DNA of 22,024 nucleotides, taken from the NCBI GenBank assembly GCA_035534295.1, contig DATLSE010000017.1, positions 1 through 22,024 on the forward strand, given 5' to 3'. This document shows positions 6,757 to 14,347 of this stretch, piece after piece (position 1 is the stretch's first letter; the number at the start of each line of letters is the position of its first letter). The notes beneath the pieces are model-generated. The model worked only from the letters and a program-made list of their open reading frames with translations, was not told the origin of the DNA and did no database searches. This stretch comes from DATKQJ01 sp035534295. Lineage in GTDB: Bacteria > Chloroflexota > Dormibacteria > Dormibacterales > Dormibacteraceae. A program made the position numbers and the translations under genes.

Positions 6757-8076
6757 TCAGTTTGAAAGGGGCGATTGGAGTTTGGAGGCGGCCCAGGCCC
6801 CCAGGGCGCGGGAGGCAGCGCGCGTCCGCCGGATCTGCCCGGGGACATCAAGATGGCGGCGGCGGATTGACTCGGCTGCTCCCCAGGGTGGCGTGTGCTC
6901 GCCCGCCGCCACCAGAGCGGCCACCTCATGGTGAGCCTGGCGGAACGGAGTCCCCGCCGCCACCAGGAGTTCGGCCGAGTCGGTCGCGTAGAGTCCAGGG
7001 TCCTCCAGCGCAGACGCCATCCGCTCGGGATCGAATTCCAGGTGCTGGACCAAAAGGGTGGCCGCGCTCAGGCACTCGAGGCCGTTCCGGCTCGCCGCAA
7101 AGAGCGCCACCTTGTCCTCCTGAAGGTCGCGGTCATAGGTCATGGGCAACCCCTTGAGCACGTTGGCCAGAGCGGTCAGCGCGCCCAGCGCGCGACCGCT
7201 GCGCCCGCGCAGGAGCTCGGCGATGTCGGGGTTCTTCTTCTGCGGCATGAGCGAGGAGCCGGTGGAGATGCGGTCGGCCAGGCGTACGAATCCAAACTCG
7301 CTGCTGGCCCAGATGACCACGTCCTCACCCAGCCGGCTCAGGTGCAGGCCGAGGGTGGCGCAGGCGTAGATGAGGTCGAGGGCGAAGTCGCGATCGCTGA
7401 CCGCATCCATGGTGTTCTCGGTCAGGCCGGCAAAGCCCAGCTCCGCGGCGACAACGTCACGCCTCAAGGGCAGCGTCGAGCCGGCCAGGGCACCGGAGCC
7501 CAGCGGCATCAGGTCGGCGGCTCGATAGGCCTGGCGGAATCGCTCCGCGTCCCGCAGCAGGGCCTGGGCGTGGGCGAGCAGGTGCCACGCCAGACTCACC
7601 GGCTGAGCCCGCTGGAGATGGGTATAGCCCGGCATCGGGGTGTTGGCGTGGCGGCGGGCCTGTTCGACCAGAGCGTCGAGCAGGCCTGCCGTGCGCGCGA
7701 CCATCTCTGCCGCGCGGGCGCGGCAGTAGAGGCGCAGATCAAGAGCCACCTGGTCGTTGCGGCTGCGACCGGCGTGGAGGCGTGGACCGGAGGCGGGCGC
7801 GATCTCGGTCAGCCGGCGCTCGACCGCGGTGTGGATGTCCTCATCCTCAGCCCGGAACTCAAAACCGCCGGCGGTGAGCTCGGCCAGGATCTGCTTCAAC
7901 CCGGCCTCTATCTCCTCTCTTTGGGCGCGGCTCAAGATGCCCGCCGCCTCCAGCCCGCGGGCATGAGCGATGGACCCAGCCACGTCCTGGGGGGCGAGCT
8001 CGATGTCGAGCGGGAGCGAGGAGGCGAATTGCTCAAGCTCGGGCAGGAGTCCCTCCTGGAAGCGGCCGGCGTACAG
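6757..8076 (-). CDS. argH: Argininosuccinate lyase (about 439 aa; start codon not canonical)
   Basis: ArgH splits argininosuccinate into arginine and fumarate, the last step of arginine synthesis. Numbering from CTG 8076, family motifs are HAGRSRNDQVA (101-111), GYTHLQRAQPV (150-160, catalytic histidine) and GSSLMPQKKNPD (273-284, mobile catalytic loop). The first ATG, GTG or TTG in frame is GTG 7983, but the codons before it encode the conserved ArgH beginning (KLYAGRF, then SLPLDIELAPQD). The family sequence therefore starts earlier. In-frame candidates are CTG at 8076 (used here) and ATA at 8118, which overlaps the argG TAG stop as ATAG. An in-frame TAA just upstream (inside the end of argG) rules out anything longer. 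A sequence error in the G/C-rich run after argG is possible. Last gene of the arg string; the HD-GYP gene starts 28 bp downstream. Confidence 0.93.
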   Translation of the reverse strand: MYAGRFQEGLLPELEQFASSLPLDIELAPQDVAGSIAHARGLEAAGILSRAQREEIEAGLKQILAELTAGGFEFRAEDEDIHTAVERRLTEIAPASGPRLHAGRSRNDQVALDLRLYCRARAAEMVARTAGLLDALVEQARRHANTPMPGYTHLQRAQPVSLAWHLLAHAQALLRDAERFRQAYRAADLMPLGSGALAGSTLPLRRDVVAAELGFAGLTENTMDAVSDRDFALDLIYACATLGLHLSRLGEDVVIWASSEFGFVRLADRISTGSSLMPQKKNPDIAELLRGRSGRALGALTALANVLKGLPMTYDRDLQEDKVALFAASRNGLECLSAATLLVQHLEFDPERMASALEDPGLYATDSAELLVAAGTPFRQAHHEVAALVAAGEHTPPWGAAESIRRRHLDVPGQIRRTRAASRALGAWAASKLQSPLSN

Positions 8077-8114
8077 CTTGCCGGCAGCCGAGCCGGGCCG
8101 CGCGCGCCCCCCGG

Positions 8115-9362
8115 CTATGACGTCAGCCTCTTAAGGTCGGGCGGTAGCAGGCGCTCTAAGTCCAGCTCCGAAAGCCGGCCCTGGACCTCGGAGGCCGTCC
8201 TCACCCCCATCCCCCAGAGCTTGATGAACCCGGCCGCGCTGCTCTGATCAAAGCTGTCGCCACGCCCGTAGGTGGCCAGCTCGATCCGGTAGAGCTGCTC
8301 TTTCGACTTGCGCCCCACCACCCTGGCCGATCCCCGCTGGAGCTTGATCCGGACCTCTCCGCTGACGTGTCGCTGGGTCTGGTGCACGAATGCCTGCAGA
8401 GCCTCGCGCAGAGGGCTGAACCAGAGTCCGTCATAGACCAGCTGGGCCCATTGGGCGGCGACCGTCTCCTTGAAGCGAGCCACGTCCTTGGTCAGGGTGA
8501 TGTCCTCCAGCGCCTGGTGGGCGGCGAGCAGGATCACGGCCGCCGGCGCCTCGTAAATCTCCCGCGACTTGATCCCGATGAGGCGGTTCTCGACGTGGTC
8601 GATGCGACCCACACCGTGCTCGCCCCCGAGGCGGTTCAAATGCTCGACCATCTCCACCGCCGGCACCGGGCGGCCATCCAGGCTGACCGGCAAACCCTCC
8701 TCGAAGCCGATTTCCAGGTAGGCCGGTTCAGCCGGGCAGCGGGACGGATCGGCAGTCCAGGCGTAGACCTCGGGGGGGGGCTCCTGCCAGGGGTCCTCTA
8801 GAATCCCGGCCTCGATCGAGCGGCCCCACAGATTCTCATCGGTGGAATAGGGCGACTCGACGCTGGCCGGGACTTCGATCCCATGCCGCTGGGCGTATTC
8901 AATCTCGTCCTCGCGGTTCATGTCCCATTCGCGCACCGGGGCGACGACCCGGAGGTCGGGGGCCAGGGCCGCCGTGGTGACGTCGAAGCGGACCTGGTCG
9001 TTGCCCTTGCCGGTGCAGCCGTGCGCGATGCCCTGGGCTCCCTCGCGTCGCGCCACCTGGACCAGCATGGCGGCGATCAGGGGCCGGCCGATGGCCGTGG
9101 CCAAGGGGTATTCGCCTTCATACAGCGCCCCCGCCTGCAGCGTGGGCCAGACGAAGTCACGCAGAAAGGGCACCTTGCCGTCGACCACGTAGGCGACGCT
9201 GGCACCGACGCGGAGCGCGCGCCGCTGAATCGCGTCCAGGTCTTTGTTCTCGCCCAGATCGATGGTCAGGGCGACCACGTCATAGCCCTGCTCGCGCAGC
9301 CAGCGAATGGCCACCGACGTATCGAGGCCGCCGGAATAGGCCAGGACCAGCTTGTCAGGCAC
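8115..9362 (-). CDS. argG: Argininosuccinate synthase (415 aa)
   Basis: ArgG joins citrulline and aspartate using ATP to give argininosuccinate. The N-terminus has the ATP-pyrophosphatase loop LAYSGGLDTS (7-16). The HGCTGKGNDQVRF segment and SPYSTDENLWGRSIEAG are diagnostic of the family. I chose GTG 9362, giving the family start (PDKLVLAYSGG), because GGAGGT lies six bases upstream. The frame is open to 9428 but that part lies inside argR and does not resemble ArgG. The start overlaps the argR stop by eight bases (GTGCCTGA), so the two genes are probably coupled. Length is normal. Confidence 0.97.
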   Translation of the reverse strand: MPDKLVLAYSGGLDTSVAIRWLREQGYDVVALTIDLGENKDLDAIQRRALRVGASVAYVVDGKVPFLRDFVWPTLQAGALYEGEYPLATAIGRPLIAAMLVQVARREGAQGIAHGCTGKGNDQVRFDVTTAALAPDLRVVAPVREWDMNREDEIEYAQRHGIEVPASVESPYSTDENLWGRSIEAGILEDPWQEPPPEVYAWTADPSRCPAEPAYLEIGFEEGLPVSLDGRPVPAVEMVEHLNRLGGEHGVGRIDHVENRLIGIKSREIYEAPAAVILLAAHQALEDITLTKDVARFKETVAAQWAQLVYDGLWFSPLREALQAFVHQTQRHVSGEVRIKLQRGSARVVGRKSKEQLYRIELATYGRGDSFDQSSAAGFIKLWGMGVRTASEVQGRLSELDLERLLPPDLKRLTS

Positions 9363-9747
9363 TGAGTAACCTCCGCAAGGGTTGCGCCGCGGCGCGATCG
9401 GCGAGGACGACCAAGATCGTATCGTCACCGGCCAGCGTGCCCGCGACTCCGCTCAGGCCAGACTCGTCGATGGTTCGCGCGACCATGCCGGCGCTGCCCG
9501 GCGCGGTACGGACGACGAGCATGAATTCAACCTGGGTGACCGAGAGCACCAGATCGTCCAGGGCCGCCGCCCCGACTCCCCAGCCGCGGCGAGATCGGCC
9601 CAGGCCGAGCTCCTGCAGATCTCTGGAGACGGTCGCCTGGGTGGCCTGAAAACCGCGCCGCAGGAGCTCGCCCGCGAGCTCGCGCTGGGTCTTGGGCGGA
9701 CTCTCCCGCACCAGCTCCAGGATTGCCCTCCGCCGCTCCTCTTTCAT
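9355..9747 (-). CDS. argR: Arginine repressor ArgR (130 aa)
   Basis: ArgR is an arginine-dependent DNA-binding protein, normally hexameric when bound to arginine, that represses arginine synthesis genes at ARG boxes. The N-terminal winged helix has the recognition segment QATVSRDLQELGL (about 36-48). The C-terminal oligomerization and arginine-binding domain has TAPGSAG (81-87) and GTLAGDDTILVV (103-114), whose acidic pair contacts arginine in the family. It is slightly shorter than the usual 150 residues. It sits between argD and argG, overlapping argD by four bases (ATGA) and argG by eight, so it is made with the enzymes it probably controls and is likely autoregulated. A possible operator lies upstream of argC (13997-14035). 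Confidence 0.95.
   Translation of the reverse strand: MKEERRRAILELVRESPPKTQRELAGELLRRGFQATQATVSRDLQELGLGRSRRGWGVGAAALDDLVLSVTQVEFMLVVRTAPGSAGMVARTIDESGLSGVAGTLAGDDTILVVLADRAAAQPLRRLLSA
9369..9374 (-). promoter_or_regulatory. Strong ribosome binding site fixing the argG start
   Basis: GGAGGT on the minus strand, inside the 3' end of argR, lies six bases before GTG 9362. It decides the argG start against the longer open frame reaching 9428. Confidence 0.75.
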
Positions 9748-10925
9748 TCCAGCGCCCTGGCCATGGCGGCGGCGGCGAGATCTATCTCCTCAGAGCTGAT
9801 GAGCAGGGGCGGGACCAGGCGCACCGTCCGTTCGTCGACCGCGTTGACCAGGACTCCAGCGTTGAGGCAGCGGTCTTGAAAATCGCGCGCGCCGTCCCCC
9901 TCCAGCACCATCGCCCGCATCAGGCCCCGGCCGCGAACCGACGCCACCCCGGGCAGCGCCGACAGCGCTGAGTCCAGGTACTGTCCCATCTCCTCGGCGT
10001 GTCCGACCAGGCCCTGATCCTCGATCACCTGCAGCACCGCCAGGGCGGCGCTGCAGGCCAGAGGATTGCCACCGAATGTGGACCCATGGTCCCCGGGGCT
10101 GAACACGTCGGCCCGCTCCGAGGCCAGGCAGGCTCCGATCGGAACCCCGCCCCCCAGCCCCTTGGCCAGGGTCATGACGTCGGGGGTGAACCCGTGGTGC
10201 TGGTGACAGAACCAGCGCCCGGTCCGTCCCAGCCCGGTCTGTATTTCGTCCAGGATGAAGAGCAGATCCTGCTCGTCGCACCAGCGCCGCACCGCCTCCA
10301 GATACCCGGGCGGGGGCGGGATGACGCCGACCTCACCCATGATCGGCTCCAGCAGCACGGCCACGGTGGAATCGCTGGTCGCCGCGCGGAGCGCGTCCAG
10401 ATCCCCGTAGGGAACGTGGACGAAGCCTTCGGGCATGGGTGCGAAGGGCTCCTGGTAGCGCGGCTGGCCGGTGGCCGCGACCGTCGCCAGGGTGCGCCCG
10501 TGAAACGAATCAAAGGCGGTGATGATTTCGTGTGCCCCACCGCGGTGCAGGCGTCCCCACTTGCGCGCGATCTTGATCGCCGCCTCGTTGGCCTCAGCTC
10601 CGCTGTTGGTGAAGAAGACCCGGGACGGGAAGCTCAACTCCACCAGGCGCCGAGCCAGATCGACCTGAGGGCGGGTGTAGTAAAGGTTCGAGGTGTGAAT
10701 CAGCCGCCCCGCCTGCTCGGCGATGCGCTCGCTGATGGCGGGATGGGCGTGGCCCAGCAGGTTGACCGCGATGCCGGCGACCAGATCGAGGTAGCGCCGG
10801 CCCTGGGCGTCGTAGACCCAGCAGCCCTGCCCGCTCACCAGCTCCACCGGCAGGCGCTTGAATGTACCCATCAGATAGCGGTGCTCGGCGGAGACCAACT
10901 CCGAATCCAGATCAGGGGTGGTCAT
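9744..10925 (-). CDS. argD: Acetylornithine aminotransferase (393 aa)
   Basis: ArgD is a PLP enzyme converting N-acetylglutamate semialdehyde to N-acetylornithine with glutamate as amino donor. Class III aminotransferase features are present: the cofactor phosphate region TNSGAEANEAAIK (about 106-118), the FHGRT segment, LDEIQTGLGRTG (D226 region) and the PLP lysine in TLAKGLGGG (K255). ATG 10925 overlaps the argB stop by four bases (ATGA), and its own stop overlaps argR in the same way. Ornithine or succinylornithine aminotransferase would look similar; the operon decides for ArgD. No histidinol-phosphate aminotransferase gene lies in the window, and a second role for this enzyme there is not supported by sequence. 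Confidence 0.96.
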   Translation of the reverse strand: MTTPDLDSELVSAEHRYLMGTFKRLPVELVSGQGCWVYDAQGRRYLDLVAGIAVNLLGHAHPAISERIAEQAGRLIHTSNLYYTRPQVDLARRLVELSFPSRVFFTNSGAEANEAAIKIARKWGRLHRGGAHEIITAFDSFHGRTLATVAATGQPRYQEPFAPMPEGFVHVPYGDLDALRAATSDSTVAVLLEPIMGEVGVIPPPPGYLEAVRRWCDEQDLLFILDEIQTGLGRTGRWFCHQHHGFTPDVMTLAKGLGGGVPIGACLASERADVFSPGDHGSTFGGNPLACSAALAVLQVIEDQGLVGHAEEMGQYLDSALSALPGVASVRGRGLMRAMVLEGDGARDFQDRCLNAGVLVNAVDERTVRLVPPLLISSEEIDLAAAAMARALE

Positions 10926-11758
10926 GGCGTGACCATGGTCCCGACGCCGCTCTCGCTGAAGAGCTCGAGCAAGAGCGAGTGCGGGGTACGACCGTCGATG
11001 ATGTGGGCCTGGGGCACCCGCTCCAGGGAGCGCAGGCAGGCCTGCAGCTTGGGGATCATGCCCCCGGTCACCTCAGAGCGCGCGATCATGCGCTCGGCTG
11101 CGGAGCGCTTGATCTCGCCCAAAACCTCGCCCCGCGAATCGAGCACCCCGGGCACGTCGGTGAGCAGGATGAGCTTGGACGCACCCAGCGCGACCGCGAT
11201 CTCGGCTGCGACGGTGTCCGCGTTGATGTTGTAAGCGTTGCCGTCGTAGCCCAGTCCGATCGAGGCCAGGACGGGTATGTAGCCCTGGTTCAAGAGCGCG
11301 GTCAGGGGAGCCGCGTTGACCTGGGTGATCTTGCCCACAAGGCCCAGCGCGGGGTCCAGCTGCTCGGCGATGAGACTGGGCCCGTCCTCGCCCGAGAGTC
11401 CCACCGCCTGGCCCCCGAGCCGGTTCAAAGTCGCCACCAGATCGGGATTTATGCGCCCGGTGAGGACCATTTTGGCCACGTCCATGGTCTCGGCATCCGT
11501 CACCCGCAGACCGTCTTTGAACTCCGCCTTAAGGCCCAGTCGTTCAGACATCAGGGTTATCTCGGCCCCGCCGCCGTGAACCAGCACCGGGAGCATGCCG
11601 ACGTAGCGGAGAAGAACGACGTCGAGCAGGGTCTCTGCCTTGCGCTGCTCGATGGCGTTGCCGCCCACTTTGACCACGACCACCTGGCCGTGGAAACGAC
11701 GTATGTAGGGCAGCGCTTCAACTAAGACCTGGGCCCTCTCGTTGGCGTCGATCGTCAT
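10922..11758 (-). CDS. argB: Acetylglutamate kinase, probably arginine-sensitive (278 aa)
   Basis: ArgB phosphorylates N-acetylglutamate. Active-site features of the amino acid kinase fold are KVGGNA (K30), VHGGGAEI (60-67) and NINADTVAAEIA. The N-terminal helix preceding the core (ALPYIRRFHG) and the C-terminal IIDGRTPHSLLLELF...GVGTM segment match hexameric kinases inhibited by arginine, so feedback control is inferred from family knowledge. ATG 11758 is preceded by a purine-rich stretch containing GGGGAG about seven bases upstream. The gene starts 15 bp after argJ and overlaps argD by four bases. Confidence 0.97.
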   Translation of the reverse strand: MTIDANERAQVLVEALPYIRRFHGQVVVVKVGGNAIEQRKAETLLDVVLLRYVGMLPVLVHGGGAEITLMSERLGLKAEFKDGLRVTDAETMDVAKMVLTGRINPDLVATLNRLGGQAVGLSGEDGPSLIAEQLDPALGLVGKITQVNAAPLTALLNQGYIPVLASIGLGYDGNAYNINADTVAAEIAVALGASKLILLTDVPGVLDSRGEVLGEIKRSAAERMIARSEVTGGMIPKLQACLRSLERVPQAHIIDGRTPHSLLLELFSESGVGTMVTP

Positions 11759-11773
11759 CTCTCCTCTCCCCGG

Positions 11774-12997
11774 CTAGGTGGTGTAGTCGGCGTTGATGTG
11801 CACGTATTCGGCGGATAGATCGCAGCCCCATGCCTCGGCCTGGGACGAGCCCAGACCGAGGTCGGCGAAGAGCTCGATCTCGGGCTTTTGAAACGCCCTC
11901 CGCACCTCTTCCAGGTCGACCTCGACACCGGATCCACGCGCGAATACGGTGAGGCCGGCGACCTTGACGCGGAGACGGTCCAGAGCCAGATCGCAGCCGC
12001 TGTAGCCGAGCGCGCACACGATCCTGCCCCAGTTCGGGTCGCCGCCGTGAACCGCGGTCTTGACCAGGTTGGAGGCGGCCACGGCGCGGGCCGCGAGGCG
12101 GGCCTGCTGGTCGTCCGGCGCGCCCTCGACCCGGACCGTGATCAGCTTGGTGGCGCCCTCCCCGTCGCGCGCAATCATGCGCGCCAGATCACGCGCCACC
12201 TCCTGCATCGCGCCGATCAAGAGCTCCGATTCAGGAGTCCCCGCCGTCACCGGAGGATTCTGCGCCGCCCCGTTGGCCAGGAGCAGGAAGCTGTCATTGG
12301 TCGAGTTGTCGCCGTCCACGGTGACCTGATTGAAGCTCGTATTAGCGATGCGACGCACCTGGGAGGCGCACCACCCGGTCTCGACCGCCGCGTCCGTGGT
12401 GATGAAGGCGAGCATGGTGGCCAGATTGGGATGGATCATGCCCGACCCCTTGGCCATCCCCCCCACGTTCACCTCCCGCCCCCCCAGGGTGAGCCGGATC
12501 TGTGCCGTCTTGGGCACCGTGTCGGTGGTCATGATGGCGCGCGCCGAGCCCTCGCCGCCGTCGGGACTGAGGCTCGAACAGGCCCCGGCGATGCCCTGCT
12601 TGACCGCATCCATGGGCATGTAGCGCCCGATCACACCGGTGGTCGCGACCAGGACCTGGTTGGGGTCCAGGTCAAGGCGGTCCGCGGTCAGTTTGGCCAT
12701 CTGGAGCGCGTCCTTAAAACCCCGGGCACCGGTGCAGGCGTTGGCGTTCCCCGAGGTTACGACCAGCGCGCGCACCCTACCTGCTTCGAGATGAAGCTGG
12801 TCGATCACCACCGAGGCGCTCTTCACCCGGTTGGTGGTGAACACGCCCCCGGCGTCGACCTCGCTCGCGCTGAAGATCACGGTCACGTCGTCGCGCACCT
12901 GTCCCGGTGGGGCCGAGGCGCCGGCGGTGAGCGCCTTGATGCCGCAACCCGCACTCCCCGCGGTCCAGTCCCGAGCGGCGGTGACGCCTACGGCCAC
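11774..12997 (-). CDS. argJ: ArgJ: ornithine acetyltransferase, possibly with N-acetylglutamate synthase activity (407 aa)
   Basis: ArgJ transfers the acetyl group of N-acetylornithine to glutamate, making a cyclic arginine pathway; bifunctional members also use acetyl-CoA. It is made as one chain that cleaves itself before a threonine: the segment KGSGMIHPNLATML places that threonine near residue 194. Other family signatures are ATTGVIG, FNQVTVDGDNSTND, HGGDPNWGR and the C-terminal EYVHINADYTT. GTG 12997 gives the normal length and the family-like start (AVGVTAARDW); further upstream codons lie within argC and do not look like ArgJ. It overlaps the argC stop by ten bases. No separate argA is in the window, so it may be bifunctional, but sequence alone cannot settle that. 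Confidence 0.96.
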   Translation of the reverse strand: MAVGVTAARDWTAGSAGCGIKALTAGASAPPGQVRDDVTVIFSASEVDAGGVFTTNRVKSASVVIDQLHLEAGRVRALVVTSGNANACTGARGFKDALQMAKLTADRLDLDPNQVLVATTGVIGRYMPMDAVKQGIAGACSSLSPDGGEGSARAIMTTDTVPKTAQIRLTLGGREVNVGGMAKGSGMIHPNLATMLAFITTDAAVETGWCASQVRRIANTSFNQVTVDGDNSTNDSFLLLANGAAQNPPVTAGTPESELLIGAMQEVARDLARMIARDGEGATKLITVRVEGAPDDQQARLAARAVAASNLVKTAVHGGDPNWGRIVCALGYSGCDLALDRLRVKVAGLTVFARGSGVEVDLEEVRRAFQKPEIELFADLGLGSSQAEAWGCDLSAEYVHINADYTT

Positions 12998-13998
12998 TGC
13001 GGAACCATCGTCAACCCCAGCTCGGGCTTGAAGCCGAGGGCCAGGTTCAAACACTCGACCGCCTGTCCGGCGGCGCCCTTGACCAGGTTGTCGAGGGCGG
13101 CGGTCACGATGACCTTGTCCCCCTGCTGGGCGAGGTGGATCAGGCACCAGTTGGTGTGACTGACAAACTTAGTGTGTGGCGAGGAGGCCACCATCCGGGT
13201 GAAGGTGGAGGCGCGATAGAAGTCGCGGTATGCCTCCTCGAGCTGGGCCAGAGGGACGTCGAGGTCAAAGTAGCAGGTGGCCAGGATGCCCCTCACCATC
13301 GGCACCAGGTGGGTGACGAAGGTGATGCGAGGAGGAGCGGCCGCCAGCCGGCTCAGCTCCTGGATCAGCTCGGGGTGATGGCGGTGCCCGGCGATGCTGT
13401 AGGCGTGGACCGACTCTTGGACCTCGGCGAACTGGGTGCCCAGGGACGGGCTCCGACCGGCTCCGGAGACCCCTGACTTGGCGTCGACCACGATGTCGGG
13501 CCCGCTCAGCCCGGCCGCCACCGCCGGTGCCAGGGCGAGGATGGACGCGGTCGAGTAGCAACCCGGGCAGGCGATGAGGCGGGCGCTTGCGATGTCCTGG
13601 GCGTGGAGCTCGGGCAGACCCAGCACCGCCTCGGCGAGGAACTGGGGAGCTGGGTGCTCGACGCCATACCAGGTCGGATACAGGCCCGGGTCGCTGAGCC
13701 TGAAATCGGCGCTGAGGTCGATCACGCGGACCCCGGCCCCAAGCCAGCCCAGAGCCTGGCCTGCCCCCACGCCGTGGGGCAGGCAGCTGAATATGACCTC
13801 CGCCTGGCCCGGGTCGAGCTCCGACACGAAGCTCCGCTCGCCCTCCAGCAAGGGGAAGACCTCGCTCCAGGGCCGACCCGCGAGCGACCTCGACCCGAGC
13901 TCGACCAGATCCACCTGAGGATGGTGCAGGAGCAGGTTGACCAGGGTGATGCCCGCATACCCATTGGCGCCCGCAACCGATACCCGAACCTTGTTCAT
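12988..13998 (-). CDS. argC: N-acetyl-gamma-glutamyl-phosphate reductase (336 aa)
   Basis: ArgC reduces N-acetylglutamyl phosphate to the semialdehyde with NADPH. The N-terminal Rossmann motif GANGYAG (10-16) and active-site ACPGCYSTASILAL (C147) are intact, as are AKSGVSGAGR and the GHRHHPE histidine segment. It is the first gene of the arg string. ATG 13998 follows hisI by 28 bp in an AT-rich gap that contrasts with the surrounding GC-rich DNA and holds a candidate ARG-box pair, so arg transcription may start here even though the his operon reads into it. Length is normal. Confidence 0.97.
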   Translation of the reverse strand: MNKVRVSVAGANGYAGITLVNLLLHHPQVDLVELGSRSLAGRPWSEVFPLLEGERSFVSELDPGQAEVIFSCLPHGVGAGQALGWLGAGVRVIDLSADFRLSDPGLYPTWYGVEHPAPQFLAEAVLGLPELHAQDIASARLIACPGCYSTASILALAPAVAAGLSGPDIVVDAKSGVSGAGRSPSLGTQFAEVQESVHAYSIAGHRHHPELIQELSRLAAAPPRITFVTHLVPMVRGILATCYFDLDVPLAQLEEAYRDFYRASTFTRMVASSPHTKFVSHTNWCLIHLAQQGDKVIVTAALDNLVKGAAGQAVECLNLALGFKPELGLTMVPQWP

Positions 13999-14035
13999 GG
14001 CATAAATATACTGATTTTAGGCATTACTATTCATC
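13997..14035 (-). promoter_or_regulatory. Candidate tandem ARG box (ArgR operator) and promoter before argC
   Basis: On the minus strand, GATGAATAGTAATGCCTA (14035-14018) matches 11 of 18 positions of the B. subtilis-type ARG box as I recall it. A related sequence lies exactly 21 bp on (14014-13997, 8 of 18), ending at the argC start. The two copies agree at 10 of 14 core positions, including TATGCC/AATGCC ends. A 21-bp centre-to-centre spacing is what an ArgR hexamer prefers. A -10-like TAAAAT (14019-14014) lies between the two, without a clear -35. The first box overlaps the hisI stop. The repeat is seen; ArgR binding is inferred. Confidence 0.4.
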
Positions 14036-14347
14036 CTGGGCGTCCTTCCCGGGGTGATTGAAGAAGCAGCTCCGAGCGCCGGTGTGACAGGCCGGCCCCC
14101 GGGGGCGGACCAGGAGCAGGACCGCGTCCTGATCGCAGTCCAGGCGGACCTCGATCAGGTCCATGCGGTTGCCGCTGGTGGCTCCCTTCTCCCAGAGGCC
14201 GCGGCGCCGGGAGCAGAACCAGGCCTGCCTCGTGGCCAGGGTCCGGCGATAGGCCTCCTCATCCTGGTAGGCGAGCATCAAGACCTCGTGGGTGTCGACG
14301 TCCTGAACCACCGCGGGCACCAGCCCCTTGGAGAAATCGACCTCCAT
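14027..14347 (-). CDS. hisI: Phosphoribosyl-AMP cyclohydrolase (106 aa)
   Basis: HisI opens the adenine ring of phosphoribosyl-AMP in histidine synthesis. The metal-binding residues are present: DCDQDA (D70, C71, D72, D74) and CHTGARSCFF (C87, C94), together with LWEKGATSGN, the substrate-binding signature. The protein stops right after this domain, so there is no fused HisE pyrophosphohydrolase and that activity must be encoded elsewhere. The frame is open further upstream, but ATG 14347 gives the family start and shares one base with the hisF stop (TGATG). It is the last his gene; argC follows 28 bp later. Confidence 0.96.
   Translation of the reverse strand: MEVDFSKGLVPAVVQDVDTHEVLMLAYQDEEAYRRTLATRQAWFCSRRRGLWEKGATSGNRMDLIEVRLDCDQDAVLLLVRPRGPACHTGARSCFFNHPGKDAQDE

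Noticed and set aside
6729..6929. Longer HD-GYP protein starting at 6929
   Set aside because: The added residues are proline/glycine-rich out-of-frame argH sequence; ATG 6728 lies in the gap after argH.
8095..8140. Programmed -1 frameshift fusing ArgG to ArgH
   Set aside because: ArgH is in the -1 frame at the argG stop, but there is no slippery heptamer in the short overlap and no known fusion of this kind, so a non-standard start or sequence error is more economical.
6895..8247. Long plus-strand open frame antisense to argH and argG
   Set aside because: Composition is low-complexity and unlike a folded protein, while the opposite strand carries argininosuccinate lyase motifs throughout.
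9999..13159. Plus-strand open frames antisense to argD, argB and argJ
   Set aside because: They mirror codon structure of real genes on the other strand and show no family motifs.
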